Assembly (NCBI GenBank): GCA_006384855.1
Contig: VCJN01000243.1
Coordinates: forward strand, 187,526 to 251,525
DNA from: Tetraselmis striata
Taxonomy: Eukaryota > Chlorophyta > Chlorodendrophyceae > Chlorodendrales > Chlorodendraceae
Direction of reading: 5' to 3'
Length of the DNA stretch: 64,000 nucleotides
Part shown: one piece after another, positions 11,650 to 23,776 of the stretch
Layout of the letters: each line of letters opens with the position of its first letter
Position numbering within the stretch: position 1 is the first letter of the stretch
Translations under genes and position numbers: made by a program
The notes under the pieces: model-generated
The model's database searches: none
Told to the model about the DNA's origin: nothing
The model's input: the letters and a program-made list of their open reading frames with translations, nothing else

Positions 11650-12960
11650 GAACTGATTGATAGTGCTCTGCAGCATCGACCATGGGACCAATAAGATTGA
11701 TCTTACGGGGACTATGAAGAAACTTCGTCTCAATTGGTTGCCACCGGCTGAACGTGCCGAATTAGATCGCCCTTTGAAGTCAACTATTGAAGCCAGAACT
11801 GTTCGTCCTATAGTCAATCTGAGTTTGGCTCGCCTATTCTTTTTGTTAGAAAGGCAGGTGGGTCTCTTTGGGTATGTGTGGACTTTCGTGGTCTCAATGA
11901 GGTTACCCAGAAGAAGGCGTACCCCTTCCCACACATCGATGAAACCGTTGATAAGTTACGCGAAGCTCGACGCTATACCCACCTAGACCTAGCCTCCGAT
12001 TTTTGGCGGGTGGCTATAGCATAGACAAATGTATATAAAACAGCATTTCAAACACGAGATGGATAATTAGAATGGACGGCTATGCCAATTGGGTTGTGTA
12101 ATGCCCCTGCGACTTTCTAGCGTACGATGAATGATATATTACGCCCCGTTCACGTAAATTCGTTGTTGTATTTTGTGAAAAAAAATTATTTATTCGGAAA
12201 TTGTGCTGATCAGTTGGAACACATTCGTATGGTATTAGCAAAAAAAGTGAACAACACTTCCGTTGACAACTAAAGAAATGTTTCTTTGATATGACGTCGT
12301 TGCAATACTTGGGTGATACTGCATCTAATAATTAGCTACAGGTATATGAGTTGAAACTATTTGCAGTCAGATTGGCCCGTGCCAAAAGTCAGAGTTAATT
12401 GCGCAGTTTTGTTCAATTTTGTAATTTTTACTCGAAGTCAATACAGCATTTCAGTGTTTTTACTACTCCGATGACTTATTTATCACATATGTCAAAACCA
12501 GCCATTGTGGACTAGAGTCCTGCCTGCCAGGAACCTTTCGAGACTCTTCGTCTACGTTTCATTTCCGCTCCTTGTCTGACCATACCGGAATTAAGCATTG
12601 ATGAGACGTTCGCCGTAGCGACAGATGCGTCCAAGGCAGGGCTAGCTGCAGTTGCATTGCAAGACCGTGGAGGAGGCCCTTAACCAGTCGCGTACTGGGC
12701 GCGGAAGCTGGATACAGCTGAACATGGGAATACTTCCGCTTCTGACCTAGAAGGTTTACCCATCTGCGAGTCAATTAAGCTTTGGAGGTGATACTTTGAA
12801 GGTTGCCGTTCATTCCTTGTTGTTTCAGACCATGACACCCTCATCACGGCGCGCATTTCCTCAGGCAACCAACGGAACGGATGAATAGGCGCCAAGATCA
12901 TTATGTTTGCGACTTCCCGCCTTGTGTGGGTTCAATGTCCCTTGCGTTCAGAAATGGCAA
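11650..12960 (+). mobile_element. Decayed Ty3-like retrotransposon pol fragment (RT and RNase H)
   Basis: Conceptual translation of about 11790-12010 gives SPILFVRKAGGSLWVCVDFR, then GLNEVTQKKAYPFPHID and YTHLDLASDFWRVAIA, the canonical fingers/palm start of Ty3-type reverse transcriptases. It continues as [34 protein letters not shown]. The YxDD box is not recognisable. After frameshifts, about 12590-12720 encodes an RNase H start (ETFAVATDASKAGLAAVALQ, then YWARKLDTAEHG). The stops sit where other family members have Gln (CAA/CAG), consistent with C-to-T decay. No long terminal repeats or integrase were found, so this is an inactive internal fragment. Neighbouring ORF-sized frames here are not genes. 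Confidence 0.8.
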
Positions 12961-13868
12961 GTGGAACGAGGCAGATTCGTTGTCAAATATATGATATGTG
13001 AGTGTTTAGGCGGATGTGTTGTCACGTATATGATATTTACTCGCAAGGAGGGCTTGCGGCTGAAAATTGACCTTTTCATCCATTTTGTGTGCGAGGAGTT
13101 TTTTTCCCTATTGCTATACTCAATGGAGCTTATACCTCTCAATGTTGAAAGCAGTGCAATTTTTGGATATTATTAATTGGCAGGACAATTGCGTCTGTTA
13201 ACAGATATTGAAATAGAGGGCGTGGCATTAAATCAGATGTGTTTGATCTCCGTGATCTGGATGGCCCTTCATGATCCGGCAGTGTTGAGGCTGACCTGCC
13301 AATGCAGCATCCGGCGCCTCTCATGCCATGCGCGCCCCGAGCTCGCACCAACCCCCTTGCAACAACCACACGGCGCCACCTGTCCTTTATCGACATGGTA
13401 AATCGGAGGGGGTGACACATCTGTGCCGGTATGTTTCAGCCATACTTCCGGCTGGATGCTGCAGCCCCCAGGCTGGCGATCAAGGAGGGGAGTGGACATC
13501 AACCACTGTCCACTCCATGGTCAGCATGTGGACTACTGCGCAAATGCATGGGCATCTATGCACCGATCCGAGGCGATAATCGCATCTGCTTTCTCCATAC
13601 CTCTTGCTACGAAAACGGAGGCTCAGAGTATGCATATGTTTGGGACTTGTAGCTGAAGGCGTCAACAGCTGGTGGAGAATCATCTGGTTGTAGAAGATGA
13701 TTACATGTGTACGCCGGGAATTGGCCACTTGCCTGCCAATCGAGGGGCAGACTGAGAGCCGCTACCAATACAGAAACCGGCTATGCGTCGCATTGCAGTA
13801 CAGCGCCATCCGCAGGAGTGGGCGAGGGTGGTGTGAAGGGGGGGGGGGGGGGGGGAGGCTTGCTTGCC
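12961..13868. other. Spacer between retroelement fragment and the lumenal pentapeptide gene 3' end
   Basis: I see no supported gene. A G homopolymer at about 13838-13856 lies just past the stop codon of the minus-strand gene, that is, a C tract in its sense orientation. Confidence 0.4.
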
Positions 13869-15393
13869 CTATCGGGTCTGGTATGCGGGCAGCGACTTGC
13901 GGTACGCCTCCTTGTCTTCCTCCGCCACCTGCGGGCCCTCCGGGCTGCTGGGCGTCATCTCCATTCGGCGGCGGCGGGAGGAGCAGCCTGGCGGGCACAG
14001 CGGGTGTCAGCGCATGTGCTATCCGGCAGTAATGCATGCCGGTGGCTGATCTGAAAGGCGATGTTGCCCAGATGAGAGGTGCGTGAGGGCAGGGGGGGGG
14101 GGGGGGGGGGGTCACCAAGGCTCTGCCTGGTGTCAACGCCGGTGGAAGGGTTGGTCCCGCTCGCATAGCGGCACAGCGCCTGCGTGGACGCCTCAACACA
14201 TTAGACAGGGCACAGTGCCCTCGCACCACAATGCCACGGCTCTCCCGCGCGGCAGGATGGCTGGTGTGTTGTCGCAAGGGGCACATCGCACCTGCTGCTG
14301 CGCGCGGTCGATGAGCGCATTGCTGAAGTCCGCGCCATCCACGACGGCGTCTTTCAGGTCACTGCGGGTGAGCACCACGCGCTGCAGGATGGCGTTGGTG
14401 AGGTTGGACTCATTCATGACGGCGCGGTCCATCAGGGAGTCGCTCAGGTCCGCACCCTGCGCGCCATCGCATAAGATCAGCTCACACCTGTGAGGGCCTG
14501 CAGGTAGCCACATCGTACTATATTTGCAGCTGGACATGCTCAGCACTGCTATCCCCAGTCTATACCTCCAGGTGGCATTCGTCCGGCACTGCAGATCAAG
14601 ACAGGTCTCACGAGGACCAAAGAGGAGGGAGAGCGGGGGTGGGGTGGGGTGGGGGGGGGGGGGGGGGGGGCTGCAAGGGGGGAGTGAGGGAGGGGCTGAG
14701 GCTGAGATCACCGTGAAGTCGGTCTTGAACATCACTGCCTTCATGAGGTAGCTCGCATTCAGCTTGGCGTCCCGGAAGTTGGCGCGGCGGATGTCAGCGG
14801 CTGTGAAGTTAGAGCGCCTCAGGTCCTGCCAGCAACCCCAGAAGAGCTCAGCAACTCTCGCACGGCTCAGCAACCCTCAGAGGGGGAGGGGTGGGAATAA
14901 AACATCATAGCCCCAGCGACCCAGTCCCAGAGATTTTGCACGCAATTTAATTATACGAGGCCCATCATCCAGGACAATGTCAAGTTATCTTCTCAGGTGG
15001 AAACTAGAAACTCTCCCGATCGGATGGGTGCAAGACTGACTGGCCGACCAGAACAGGCATGGGGGTACCAACCTGGCCGTGGAAATCGGCATCGCTCTCG
15101 TCCGCCTCGCCAAACTGCTGCGCGCTGCCGATGCCGAACTCCCCGCCGGCGGAGTACTCGAACTTATTGAGGTCCGCGTGCGCCAGCGGGGGGGCGCCCA
15201 GCGCGACCGTGCCGGCTAGGAAGGCCGCCGCCACCGCGGATACCGTCCGCTGCCCCAGGCTCGGGACCTCGCCCGTGCCGACGCACCGCACCGCGATGGC
15301 GCGGCCAGCAGAACGGCCGGAGCGAGGTCGGGCGGACAGCCGCGCGCCGGCTCCGGTCGCGCAGGGGTTAGCGAGATATGCGGTGCAGGCCAT
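13869..15393 (-). CDS. Thylakoid-lumenal pentapeptide-repeat protein (TL20.3-like), 5 exons, 259 aa
   Basis: Exons on the minus strand: 15393-15073, 14825-14712, 14456-14292, 14179-14116, 13987-13869, all phases matching, stop TAG. The N-terminus is a Ser/Arg/Ala-rich chloroplast transit peptide followed by a hydrophobic segment ending APPLAHA|DLNKFEY, a typical lumenal AxA processing site. The mature part starts DLNKFEYSAGGEFGIGSAQQ. It then carries pentapeptide A(D/N)LxX repeats: SNFTAADIRRANFRDAKL, GADLSDSLMDRAVMNESNL, TRSDLKDAVVDGADFSNALI. It closes with ALCRYASGTNPSTGVDTRQSLG, matching my recollection of Arabidopsis TL20.3 (At1g12250) in order and content. Pentapeptide repeats form a right-handed quadrilateral beta-helix. 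The lumenal role is unknown. Introns 2 and 4 carry long C tracts in the sense strand, the latter directly after the donor. Confidence 0.9.
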
Positions 15394-18300
15394 TGAGAAT
15401 GTATTGGAGGTTTGTGTAGAATGTATTGGAGGTTTGTGCAGGGGTCGGCAGGCTCAGTTAAGGCGACGACACTCCGGGGGATCGGTGCTAATATAACGTC
15501 GAAGGTGTGACGACAAGAGGACAGATAATATAATCCTTAAGTTTCGGAGGGTAGCTGAAGTATCGGAAGTCTGGCTCGCAGCTCTCGTCATCAAACAAAC
15601 GGCGGGATGATGCCTCGCAGCAGCTCGCCTGCCCTGGGGTGGCAGGCTTGCCCCGCAGCATTTCCAACCTTCGCGTCGTCGCCACAGCCCCGACGGGCGC
15701 GAAAAAATCGGCTTCCTTGCCGTCGAGGCCCGCCCGGCTTGCCGTCTATCGCCACCGCTGCGCCACGCTACTCCATCTCTGTCCGCGTTGTCAGCTCGAT
15801 AAGTGACGTGGCGACGCAATGAGGTGACAAATACAACGGCGATATATCCACGTCGGGTTATCGTATCGTAACTGTACGCCGAGAGCACATGCATGTCATC
15901 CCGCATGTAGCCGCATCTCCCCGCGCCGGATCACAGTATCAGCAGAGGAGAAAAAGAATTCCAGGCCTCATCCCTGATTGAGAAAAGCATCGGCCAGCCG
16001 GGCGTGCTGCCGGAATTCCTCCTTAATTTAGTAGTAAATCCGTATGAGGCGGGACTGTCCTTAATTTAGTAACTGGGATTACTTTAGGTTCTTGTGAGTT
16101 TGTGACAACAGTTGACCGCAAGCACTACGCATAACTACAGGTATCTTGAAGTCCTCTGTCCTGCACTTGCTGTAGGCGTTGCGCAGGTGCTCAACATTAT
16201 GAGTGGGCCAAGCCTGCATAATCAATAAGGTATCATGTTGCAATTGCCGTTTTCACAGTGCTTACAAAACTAAGCATTATACGCGCAGTGTTGCCCTAGT
16301 GGTCGAGGACGAGCAGCCTACATTACGACTAGCTAGCTATTGCTAACAAGCGCTTCGAGTCCGCCATTGCGAGGGGCGGAACTTTCAGTGCCTTGCATTT
16401 GCTATTGAATAGGTTGCCAAGCTTGTGTGATTGTATCAGCAACGGCAGCATGAGTTGCATTTTGCCACGGCCAGTGATAATTCCCATGACGCAATTGAGG
16501 GAAGTGTCGTGTTGTTGCTAACTTCTGTCACATGTGGGAAGCCAAAGCAAGCAATCCCAGTCAAAGTCCTAATAAGCAACTTTAGCCACTCCACCTACGG
16601 CTCCACCATGTCATGATATTGAAACCCGTGAAGTCTTGGCATGAGCAAAACAATACGGGTGACGGCGTCAAATGAGGGGCTACCAATGGGACAATACATC
16701 TACAAAACCGGCATGACACTCTTTGCAAGACTGAGGTCCGCCATCTATTCTTTGAATATATATGCTCTTTCGGTGCCACCACTGGCTGACTCCTTTGGGG
16801 ATGGAAGCACGGAACCATCCAAAATGTCCAAACCATTGACATAACCGGCGACGTTCGAAGGTTAGCCGAAACAAAATCGATCCCAATATACTCTACGCCT
16901 GGCCGCGCCCAACCAAGAGCGGATCATGATCCTAGGTGGGGCAATCTGGGCGGCACCATCACCCCCACCTCCACGCGCGGCGGATGTTGGTAATCCCTAG
17001 CATCCGGGGGGGGGGGGGGGGGGGGGGGGGGTTAAGTGCGGGAGGGGGCTCAGCACGATGGCCGGTTGTCGTCGGTCCTCGGATCGTGCGACGATGACCG
17101 GGGAGAACCTCGGTGAGCTCCTCAAGTAATACTCATAGTCCCGGTAGCGCGTGTCGGCGCTTATACGGAGCCAATTAGAAATATTTATTTTACAACACGG
17201 GCCTAGCGTCGGTCTTTCCGAGATCCACCTACGGGTGGGGAAGGGCCTGTCCGAATCAAACAGGGTCAGCCTACTCGCGAGGTTTCACGGCGCACGTGCC
17301 AGGTGTCAAGCATAGCGACTTTAGCGCGCGTACGGTATCTCCCGTACCCGTACGCGCACCCACCCAATCCTACCCCGATTGGCCACTGTCGCGAGTTGTA
17401 TCAGTGGCCTTGATAGTTTTTAAAGCTCAAAACCCCCACCCCAAAAGTGTGGGGTATGGACTGTCGTGCATGTCGGGTGGTCCAGAATCGCGCTCAGGCC
17501 GTGTCTCACTTCCGCTCGGTAACCGTCACACCGGTTCCCTGGGTACTCGCTAAATGAAATCCTCCCGGGGTTTAAGCTGTGTATAGCGGGGTCCCAATCC
17601 TGAGATGCAACTACCGAAACGAGTGCGAATAGTGATTAGTGTCCGGTTGATACAGTCAAATATAACGTCATTTGATCAAAACTCAGAGCCCACGTGACCA
17701 CCCGTCTCGCCAACCCATCCCGCCCCACCGATGCCAGTCGGACACACCGGCCGGCACCATCACGCGCATACCGCGGTAGCAGCGCGCTAACGTAGTCATA
17801 TGGTGGCGTTCAGGTGCCTCGTCTTGTGTGTCGCGGGCAGGGAATGGGGCTGGTGGCGGGATGATGAGGGAGGAGCGCGAGCGGTCACGTGCTAATATTT
17901 CGCACGCAGCGCGTGCCACGTAGCCAAAAAGCGTTGCCAGCTACACATCTCGGATTTGAGCCCCGGTTACGGTCTTCAGAAACGAGTACCTACGCGAACC
18001 GGTGTGGTATTTCCGCCTATTTTCAATATTATCCTCGCTGCCCATCACGCCCACGGACCTCGACTCGCCAATAGGCTAGCAACTCCAACCCTCCCGCTCG
18101 CTATTGCGAGATTAAGAGTATGTCGGGATGTGCGTGGTGTGGCTTGACGAGAGACGAGTCGACCACGCACCCGCGGATGGTGGTTGACCGAGGTCTCTCG
18201 TATGCAGTTTTTCGAATCTTGGCAAGAAATGGGGGGGGGGGGGGGGTCGATGGGGCACCACGCACGGTCCAACTCGGTAGCTTCAGTAGTTACGGTAGCT

Positions 18301-19300
18301 ATATGGCTGGACCGCGCTGCTATGGACTAGACTAAACCTTAGTCGAGCTATGGACGAGGGATGGAGAACGCTCCGGGGTCAACTAGGGATTGGTGAGTGG
18401 AGGAGGGTCGGGATCGCGAAAATTCCGGGTTGGAGCGTGGCTAATCGGGCTGGCATTGACCGAGCTCGACCATAGGGCCTACGCCACCGGTCATCAGTCC
18501 TCCATACGAGTATAGGCTTACTAGGGCATGTAGGCTGGGTATGGCAAACGTTGCTTTCGGCGCTCGCGTGCGAGGGTCTGCTGAGGCAAGGGTGGTATTT
18601 CTGAGAACTAAAGCTCGCGGATGGGTATGACTAGTAGATCTGCGGGGCACGGGGGGGCACCATCTCTGCACCCTCCGACCTGCATGCCAAGGTTTGTAAC
18701 CACATGTACCCACATAGCTGGAGTTCTATCCTATTTCGGGGGCAGGTGGTGTAGTCCGTTCCGCTCGGGAAAGAGGGCATGAGTATGGCCCTCCTCCGCG
18801 AGTTGATGAACGGGCAGTGCGCGCCCGCATCAATTATACCACACATGGCAGGCCGTTACAGTACCCTTGCGCATGAGCGGAACACACCAGCGAAACCACT
18901 GAGATTCATAGCACATGTTAAGTTGTAATACATCCGCCCGTATACGCACCGCAAGCCATCACGATAGATTGCGCTTAACTCGCGATTTGGGCGCCGGGGT
19001 CGTTGGGTACCCCGCACTGATCGTCTTCTCATAGTTCGGCGGTGCGACCCGCGCGATAATCCTTAGGGGGGCGTTACAATACTAACTCGGCACAACCTTG
19101 CACGGTGGCGGTTCTAATAAATTCAACCGTGCACGGCTCCATGGAAACTGCCGCCCCCGGGCAGTGACCTCGGCTTGGAGCATGGGCAGGTGGCTACCGC
19201 ACGTTGGGCGATCCCCCAATGGTGCGCTGCAGAGGATCAGCCAGCATACGGCCAGCGGTGCATGGGGGCGTTTTCTTGCCTTCACCTCCGACCCCCGAAA
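15394..19300. other. Long gene-poor region
   Basis: I could not support any gene over about 3.9 kb. Noted: a 20-base motif (GAATGTATTGGAGGTTTGTG) repeated back to back at about 15395-15437 directly upstream of the pentapeptide gene; G homopolymers at about 17007-17031 and 18230-18246. A frame at 15488-15685 (minus) has some protein-like character (SCEPDFRYFSYPPKLKDYII) but no splice or homology support. 16380-16900 may hold old transposon sequence that I could not classify. Confidence 0.4.
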
Positions 19301-19346
19301 CGGTTTTTGGATGTACGACTATCGAGTTTCGTACATCCGAAAACCG
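19301..19346. repeat. 18-bp inverted repeat, 10-base loop (hairpin)
   Basis: Arms 19301-19318 and 19329-19346 are reverse complements except for one position that becomes a G-T pair. The spacer is 10 bases. The hairpin sits at the left edge of the diverged tandem array. Confidence 0.85.
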
Positions 19347-19364
19347 AGTATGGCGTCTTCGAGT

Positions 19365-20260
19365 TTCGCTCCGAAACCGCGATGTAATTGAAGACGCCGA
19401 GTGTATGTCGACGCGGCGCAAGGGTGGCTCCTAGGCCGACAGAACGTACAGTCGGGATGTTGATAAGCGTCTCGTCGTCGTGGATGAAGGATCGGGGTGG
19501 ATACAAGCCGCGGCGGTGTGACGCGGTCGCTTCATAACCAACATTCGGGATTTGAGGTACGGCTATTGCTCCGAAACCACGTCGAAACTCGACGATGCCG
19601 AGTGCATGTTGACGCGATGCAAGTGTGGCTGCTATGCCGACACAACGTGCAAACGGGATGTTGATAAGCTTCTCGTCGTCGCGGACTAGGGTCGGAGAAA
19701 ATGCGGGGCGTGGTCATTTCATGGCGGTCGTCGGAGGTTTGCCGGTGCCACTATTGCTCCGAAATCGCGTTGACACCCGCCGTCGCCGTGCGCGTGTCGA
19801 CGCGACGCAAGGGCGGTTGCTCAGCCAGTATGCACTCCACGGAGTAGGGCTGTGGAAAGGTACGTACGTCTCCGCCGCTTTGGAGCCAACGGAACACACT
19901 GACGCGGTCTTTCACACGTTGCGGGCTTTTTGAGATTCAAAGCCGCTTTCGCTCCATAACCACTTTGAAACCCGACTCAACTGTGCGCGTGTCCACGCGA
20001 GGCAAGGGCGGCTGATAATCCGACATGCACCCGTCGCAGTCTCAAGGTTGTGGCCAGGCTATTTGCAGCCATATTGGCGTCGGCAGGGCGGCGCGACACG
20101 CACATCCGCGGCATACGCTATGGCCTTGCGTCCGACTTTCCGGGCAGACATGTTCGTGACACGCGCCGAATAAACCCAACGCCACTCGACGAGTGGATGC
20201 GCGTCGACGCGACGCACGGACGGCTGCTTGGCTTGGACAACGCGCAACCGCGAGCTATAA
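19365..20260. repeat. Diverged tandem repeats, period about 190-200 bp, at least four units
   Basis: Units begin at about 19369, 19568, 19755 and 19951 with GCTCCGAAACCxCG-like text, followed about 45-60 bases later by a core close to GTCGACGCGACGCAAGGGCGG. A fifth core occurs at about 20203-20227. Units differ by many substitutions and small indels, so this is an old array. None of the frames through it is conserved, so I do not call it coding. Confidence 0.7.
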
Positions 20261-20840
20261 GCGGCTCCTCACCGCCGGGATGGGGTCGGCGGAGCTGCGA
20301 TGCGCGGTGCGATGGAAATTCTTGGCGGCCATCCACCGCCGACCGCTCGGGCGCTGCTAAACGCCGTGCAATGCATATAGCAAGGCAAGCTGCTGCAAGG
20401 CACTTGCGCGTATTACGTAAACTCAACGCGAGCATTTTTAATGTTATTCTATTACTAGGTACACGATGATGCAGCCTTGGAAGGCTCCACTGGTGGGATC
20501 ACTCATCCTTTAATGAGTCCCTTCATGAGCAATGGCGCCCGCATGCATAAAATGGCAAGCCCATTATAGTGAAAGTTTATATCTTTAACACACCTGGACT
20601 TCTGGCTGAAAAGTTTCACTTGTTTTATGAATAGACGCTATAATGTGAAGGTGAACTAGCTTGCCGTCTGTCATGGCAGACTGAACCAGGGATACACCCA
20701 CTTCCAGAAGATAGCAGAGGCCTGCCACGGAGGTAGTGATGTGTACCCTTGGAGACACGTGGCGCATGCGCGCCCTTACATCTCCATCTTCGTGTTGTGT
20801 GCGACGCATGCCGCCGTCGTCCTCCCCCTTCCGTGGCGCC
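20261..20840. other. Spacer 3' of the minus-strand gene at 20841-22347
   Basis: No gene supported. It contains the presumed 3' UTR and polyadenylation region of the minus-strand gene to its right. Confidence 0.4.
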
Positions 20841-22347
20841 TCAGGGCGCGGCTGGGGCGGTCCGCATCAGTTCGTTCAGGCTGACCATTTTCCGAACCTT
20901 CATGAACCCTACGGTTGTGCAACATGCTGTAAGCCCATGCTTAACCAGGCCCCACAGCCCCATCCGCTCCTTCAGCAACCATGCCAGAAAAGAGAGGGTT
21001 AAAGGCCAGCGTCCCATCGTTGCGCATCGGCACGGCCTCCATCCAGCTCACAGGTATTATGTAATACGGCTGGCCCATCCAATGAGCACTCACGCTGTAA
21101 TGGCTGCCGCTCCGTCCAACGCTGAGTTGGGCTAGACGGATGCCCGTCATCCACAGCGTCTTCGCGCTCAGCCTGCTCGCCTCCCACCGGTTTCTCTCTA
21201 TCTGCGCCCAGCCGCTAGCGGCCGCGATGGCACCGAGCAAAGAAGGGGTTCAACGCCCTAGCCCATCAAAGGTATGCCATGTCACGCCCAAAGCTATCAA
21301 CCACCAGACGGCGGTAGCGCGGGTGCTTACCACTGTGCGCAGCGGCCGAGTCGATGCTCGTTCCCGCGCCACATTACTGGTGAGCTCCTTGCACTGTCCC
21401 GCTTTGCGCTTCCTCCCATTTTCTGCCTTGCGACCCTTCGCGCCATGATTATCCCCCGCTGCGCGAGCCTCGGCCAGAGCGCGCCGCCGTTGCTCGTCCA
21501 CGGTCGCCCGTATCTCCGCAGTCATGGCCGGCACGCTGGCGGCGAGAGTAAGCTCCGCAGGCGTGTGGTGCGCGACCAGCTGGCAGTGGAAAAGAACCGC
21601 CAGCTGCGTGAGGGTATCCCGCAGGCAGCCCTCCGACAGCGCGCTGATCTTACGTCGCGCGATGCGCTCCTGCAGCTCCCGTATCTCGAGGTCCGTGGGC
21701 AGGCTGTCCGACAGCAATTCCAGTCGCACCGGGCTCCGCAGGCACTCCAGCTCCAGCTGCACGCTGCCGTCGTTCGCCCGGATATTCCGCACCTGCGCGG
21801 CGCCACGGCGCGAGATGGTTTGTGTTGACAACATAATAAATAAAAACAAGAAACTCCCGACCTAAGCTCGGTCACCAAGCAGGAGATAACTACGGCATGG
21901 CGCCACGGCACCGTCGCGTGACCCAAAGCGTCAGAGTAGAAAGGCGAGTGTGGATCAAATGTGCATGGATGTTCACCTGTAGCACATGGAAGCGGCCACC
22001 GATAGCCTCCGGCAGGGAGTCGACTCCGCTGCTGCTGTCGCCCGCCGTATGCACGCGCACGTACGCGCCGGTGAGCCCGGGAGCGAGCTCCGGGTGCGCG
22101 CTGGAGTGAGCGGTCCACAAAGTCGCCAGCTCCTGCGCACAGGCGCGCCGCAGGAATACCTGCGTGGAGGTTGGGGCGTGCCGCTTGGGCGTCAGTGGGG
22201 CAGAGCGGCTCCAGACGGTTGTATGGTGCGATGTGACGCGCCAGTGGCGTCGCGCGTCATGTGAACGTATGTCACCTGCCGGAGGTTCTCCCACGTCGCC
22301 GGGACTTTCTGCTCATATAGCAAAACCTGTGCCGCCTCGCGCATCAT
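20841..22347 (-). CDS. Unrecognised spliced gene, 5 exons, about 346 aa
   Basis: Exons: 22347-22276 (MMREAAQVLLYEQKVPATWE...), 22159-21977, 21792-21331, 21201-20946, 20908-20841 (ending MVSLNELMRTAPAAP, TGA). All five junctions have GT...AG sites and matching phases, which is strong evidence of a real gene although I do not recognise the family. The third exon has an alpha-helical, charged stretch (DLEIRELQERIARRKISAL) followed by a hydrophobic helix (LRDTLTQLAVLFHCQLV) and a Lys/Arg-rich segment (KGRKAENGRKRK) that could be a nuclear localisation signal. No signal peptide. The first Met is the best start seen, but protein-like text (LTFPLPEPPLEQAPGIRNG) just upstream at about 22370-22440 in another frame suggests a further 5' exon. 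The fourth exon could contain an additional short intron. Confidence 0.6.
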
Positions 22348-22788
22348 GCTGGGCGCCGTTCCGGATGCCGGGCGCCTGTTCGAGGGGGGGCTCGGGCAGC
22401 GGGAACGTCAGTCGCGACGCCTCGGGCAGAGCAGGGCGGAGACTTCGATGTTGTGCCGCTTGATGACTGCCCCTTCTTTCGCTTGTTTTTTTAATATACG
22501 CGCCGCCCGCCGCTGATACGAGTACGATATTTTATTACTACCAGTAAAAATTCGAATTTAAAAATGCCCCTCCCCCCCCCCTCCCCCCCCGCCGCCCCCG
22601 GACCCCGCCCCGCCCGCGCGCTCTATGAGCCGCGCATGCCGAGTACCACTGACCCGGGGGCGGAAAAACAACCACTGACCTCTGCCAGCTACAGAAACCG
22701 CAAGCCGAGCACACCCAGCATACCACGGCTTCTCTGCCTTGGCATCGGCAAGGCCGACTTCCCCGCCATAGCATCCCGAAGTTCAGGG

Positions 22789-23507
22789 ATGGCTGACAGC
22801 TGGGAGGATCTCGAGGAGGAGCAGCTGGAGGTCCAGCCGCGGGCGTCCGCTCCGCGGTCGACTGCCCGTACTCTGCAGGACCTCGGCGTGGGGGCTGGAG
22901 AGGAGGGGTGGGAGGTGCAGCGGCCGCCGCCGCCGCAGCAGCAGCCGATGGCCAGCATGGCCTCCGGGAAGTCGGGAAGCGGTCCCAGACAGACGGTTGA
23001 CGACAAGCCGTTGCTGCTTGTCGACCTGACGGCGCTGTCCGATGGCGCGCTACACAACCGCTTCGACAAGGCAGGATGCAACGACGCCGACCTCAAGAGG
23101 TACCGCCGCCACCTGGCCAACCTCGGCCTTTTTTTCCCCCCATCAGGATATCCCTAAGCCTCGATTCCTCGTGCCCTAGGCAGTGGATCCGCAAGATTGA
23201 GGCAGACTACGCCAAGTTCGAGCTCGACACAGCGCTCATAAGCTCCGGGGTTGTGCGCAGCTGCGGGTCGTCCGTGTGGCGTGACGCGCTGGTGGAGCTC
23301 AGGGACGCCCACCCCGGCCACTTTTGGGTTCGCTCATCTCCATCCATTCGACCGCCCGTTCACAGCATCACTAACCCCTTATCAGCCCCATCCACGCACC
23401 CACCTCGCCCCTCACCCACACCGCTCTCGTTGTCGCTCCGTTTTTTGGCACACACTGACATTTGCATGTGCCCCAACCCTCATCAGGCGCCAGTGTTCCC
23501 ACCGTAA
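22789..23507 (+). CDS. Unrecognised small acidic protein, 3 exons, 159 aa
   Basis: Exons 22789-23099, 23180-23327 and 23487-23507 join in phase and end APVFPP, stop TAA. The protein begins MADSWEDLEEEQLEVQPR, an acidic W-containing N-terminus. It then has a Pro/Gln run (RPPPPQQQP) and a folded-looking C-terminal half: KPLLLVDLTALSDGALHNRF, then DADLKRQWIRKIEADYAKF and CGSSVWRDALVELRDAHPGHFW. No signal peptide or membrane segment is visible, so a soluble cytosolic or nuclear protein is likely. It is divergent from the minus-strand gene starting at 22347, with about 440 bp between starts, so they could share a promoter region. An open frame extends upstream of the ATG but is low-complexity. I do not recognise a family. 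Confidence 0.6.
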
Positions 23508-23776
23508 CCACCGCGCCAGTCGTACTAAACTCAGGAATAGATAGACATGATCAGAAATGCATGGGATAGAGGGAAATTATACGCGATGCGGCGCACAGAA
23601 CATCACGGCTGCGCAGTAAGGCTTCCTGGCACTGGATTAGCTGGTACAGATCCAGGTTTGTAAGCGTGTGGTGCAGGGGGGTCTTTACATGCGCAATGAT
23701 CGTGAAATACTTCATGGGCCAACCCTCCCCAGGTGCTCATCCGGTCTGGGTGTAAGCCATTCGTTGGAGTGTGGAC

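Noticed and set aside
22564-22788. N-terminal extension of the small plus-strand gene
   Set aside because: The extension is Pro/Ala low complexity with intron-like text. The ATG at 22789 gives the acidic start and needs no extra assumption.
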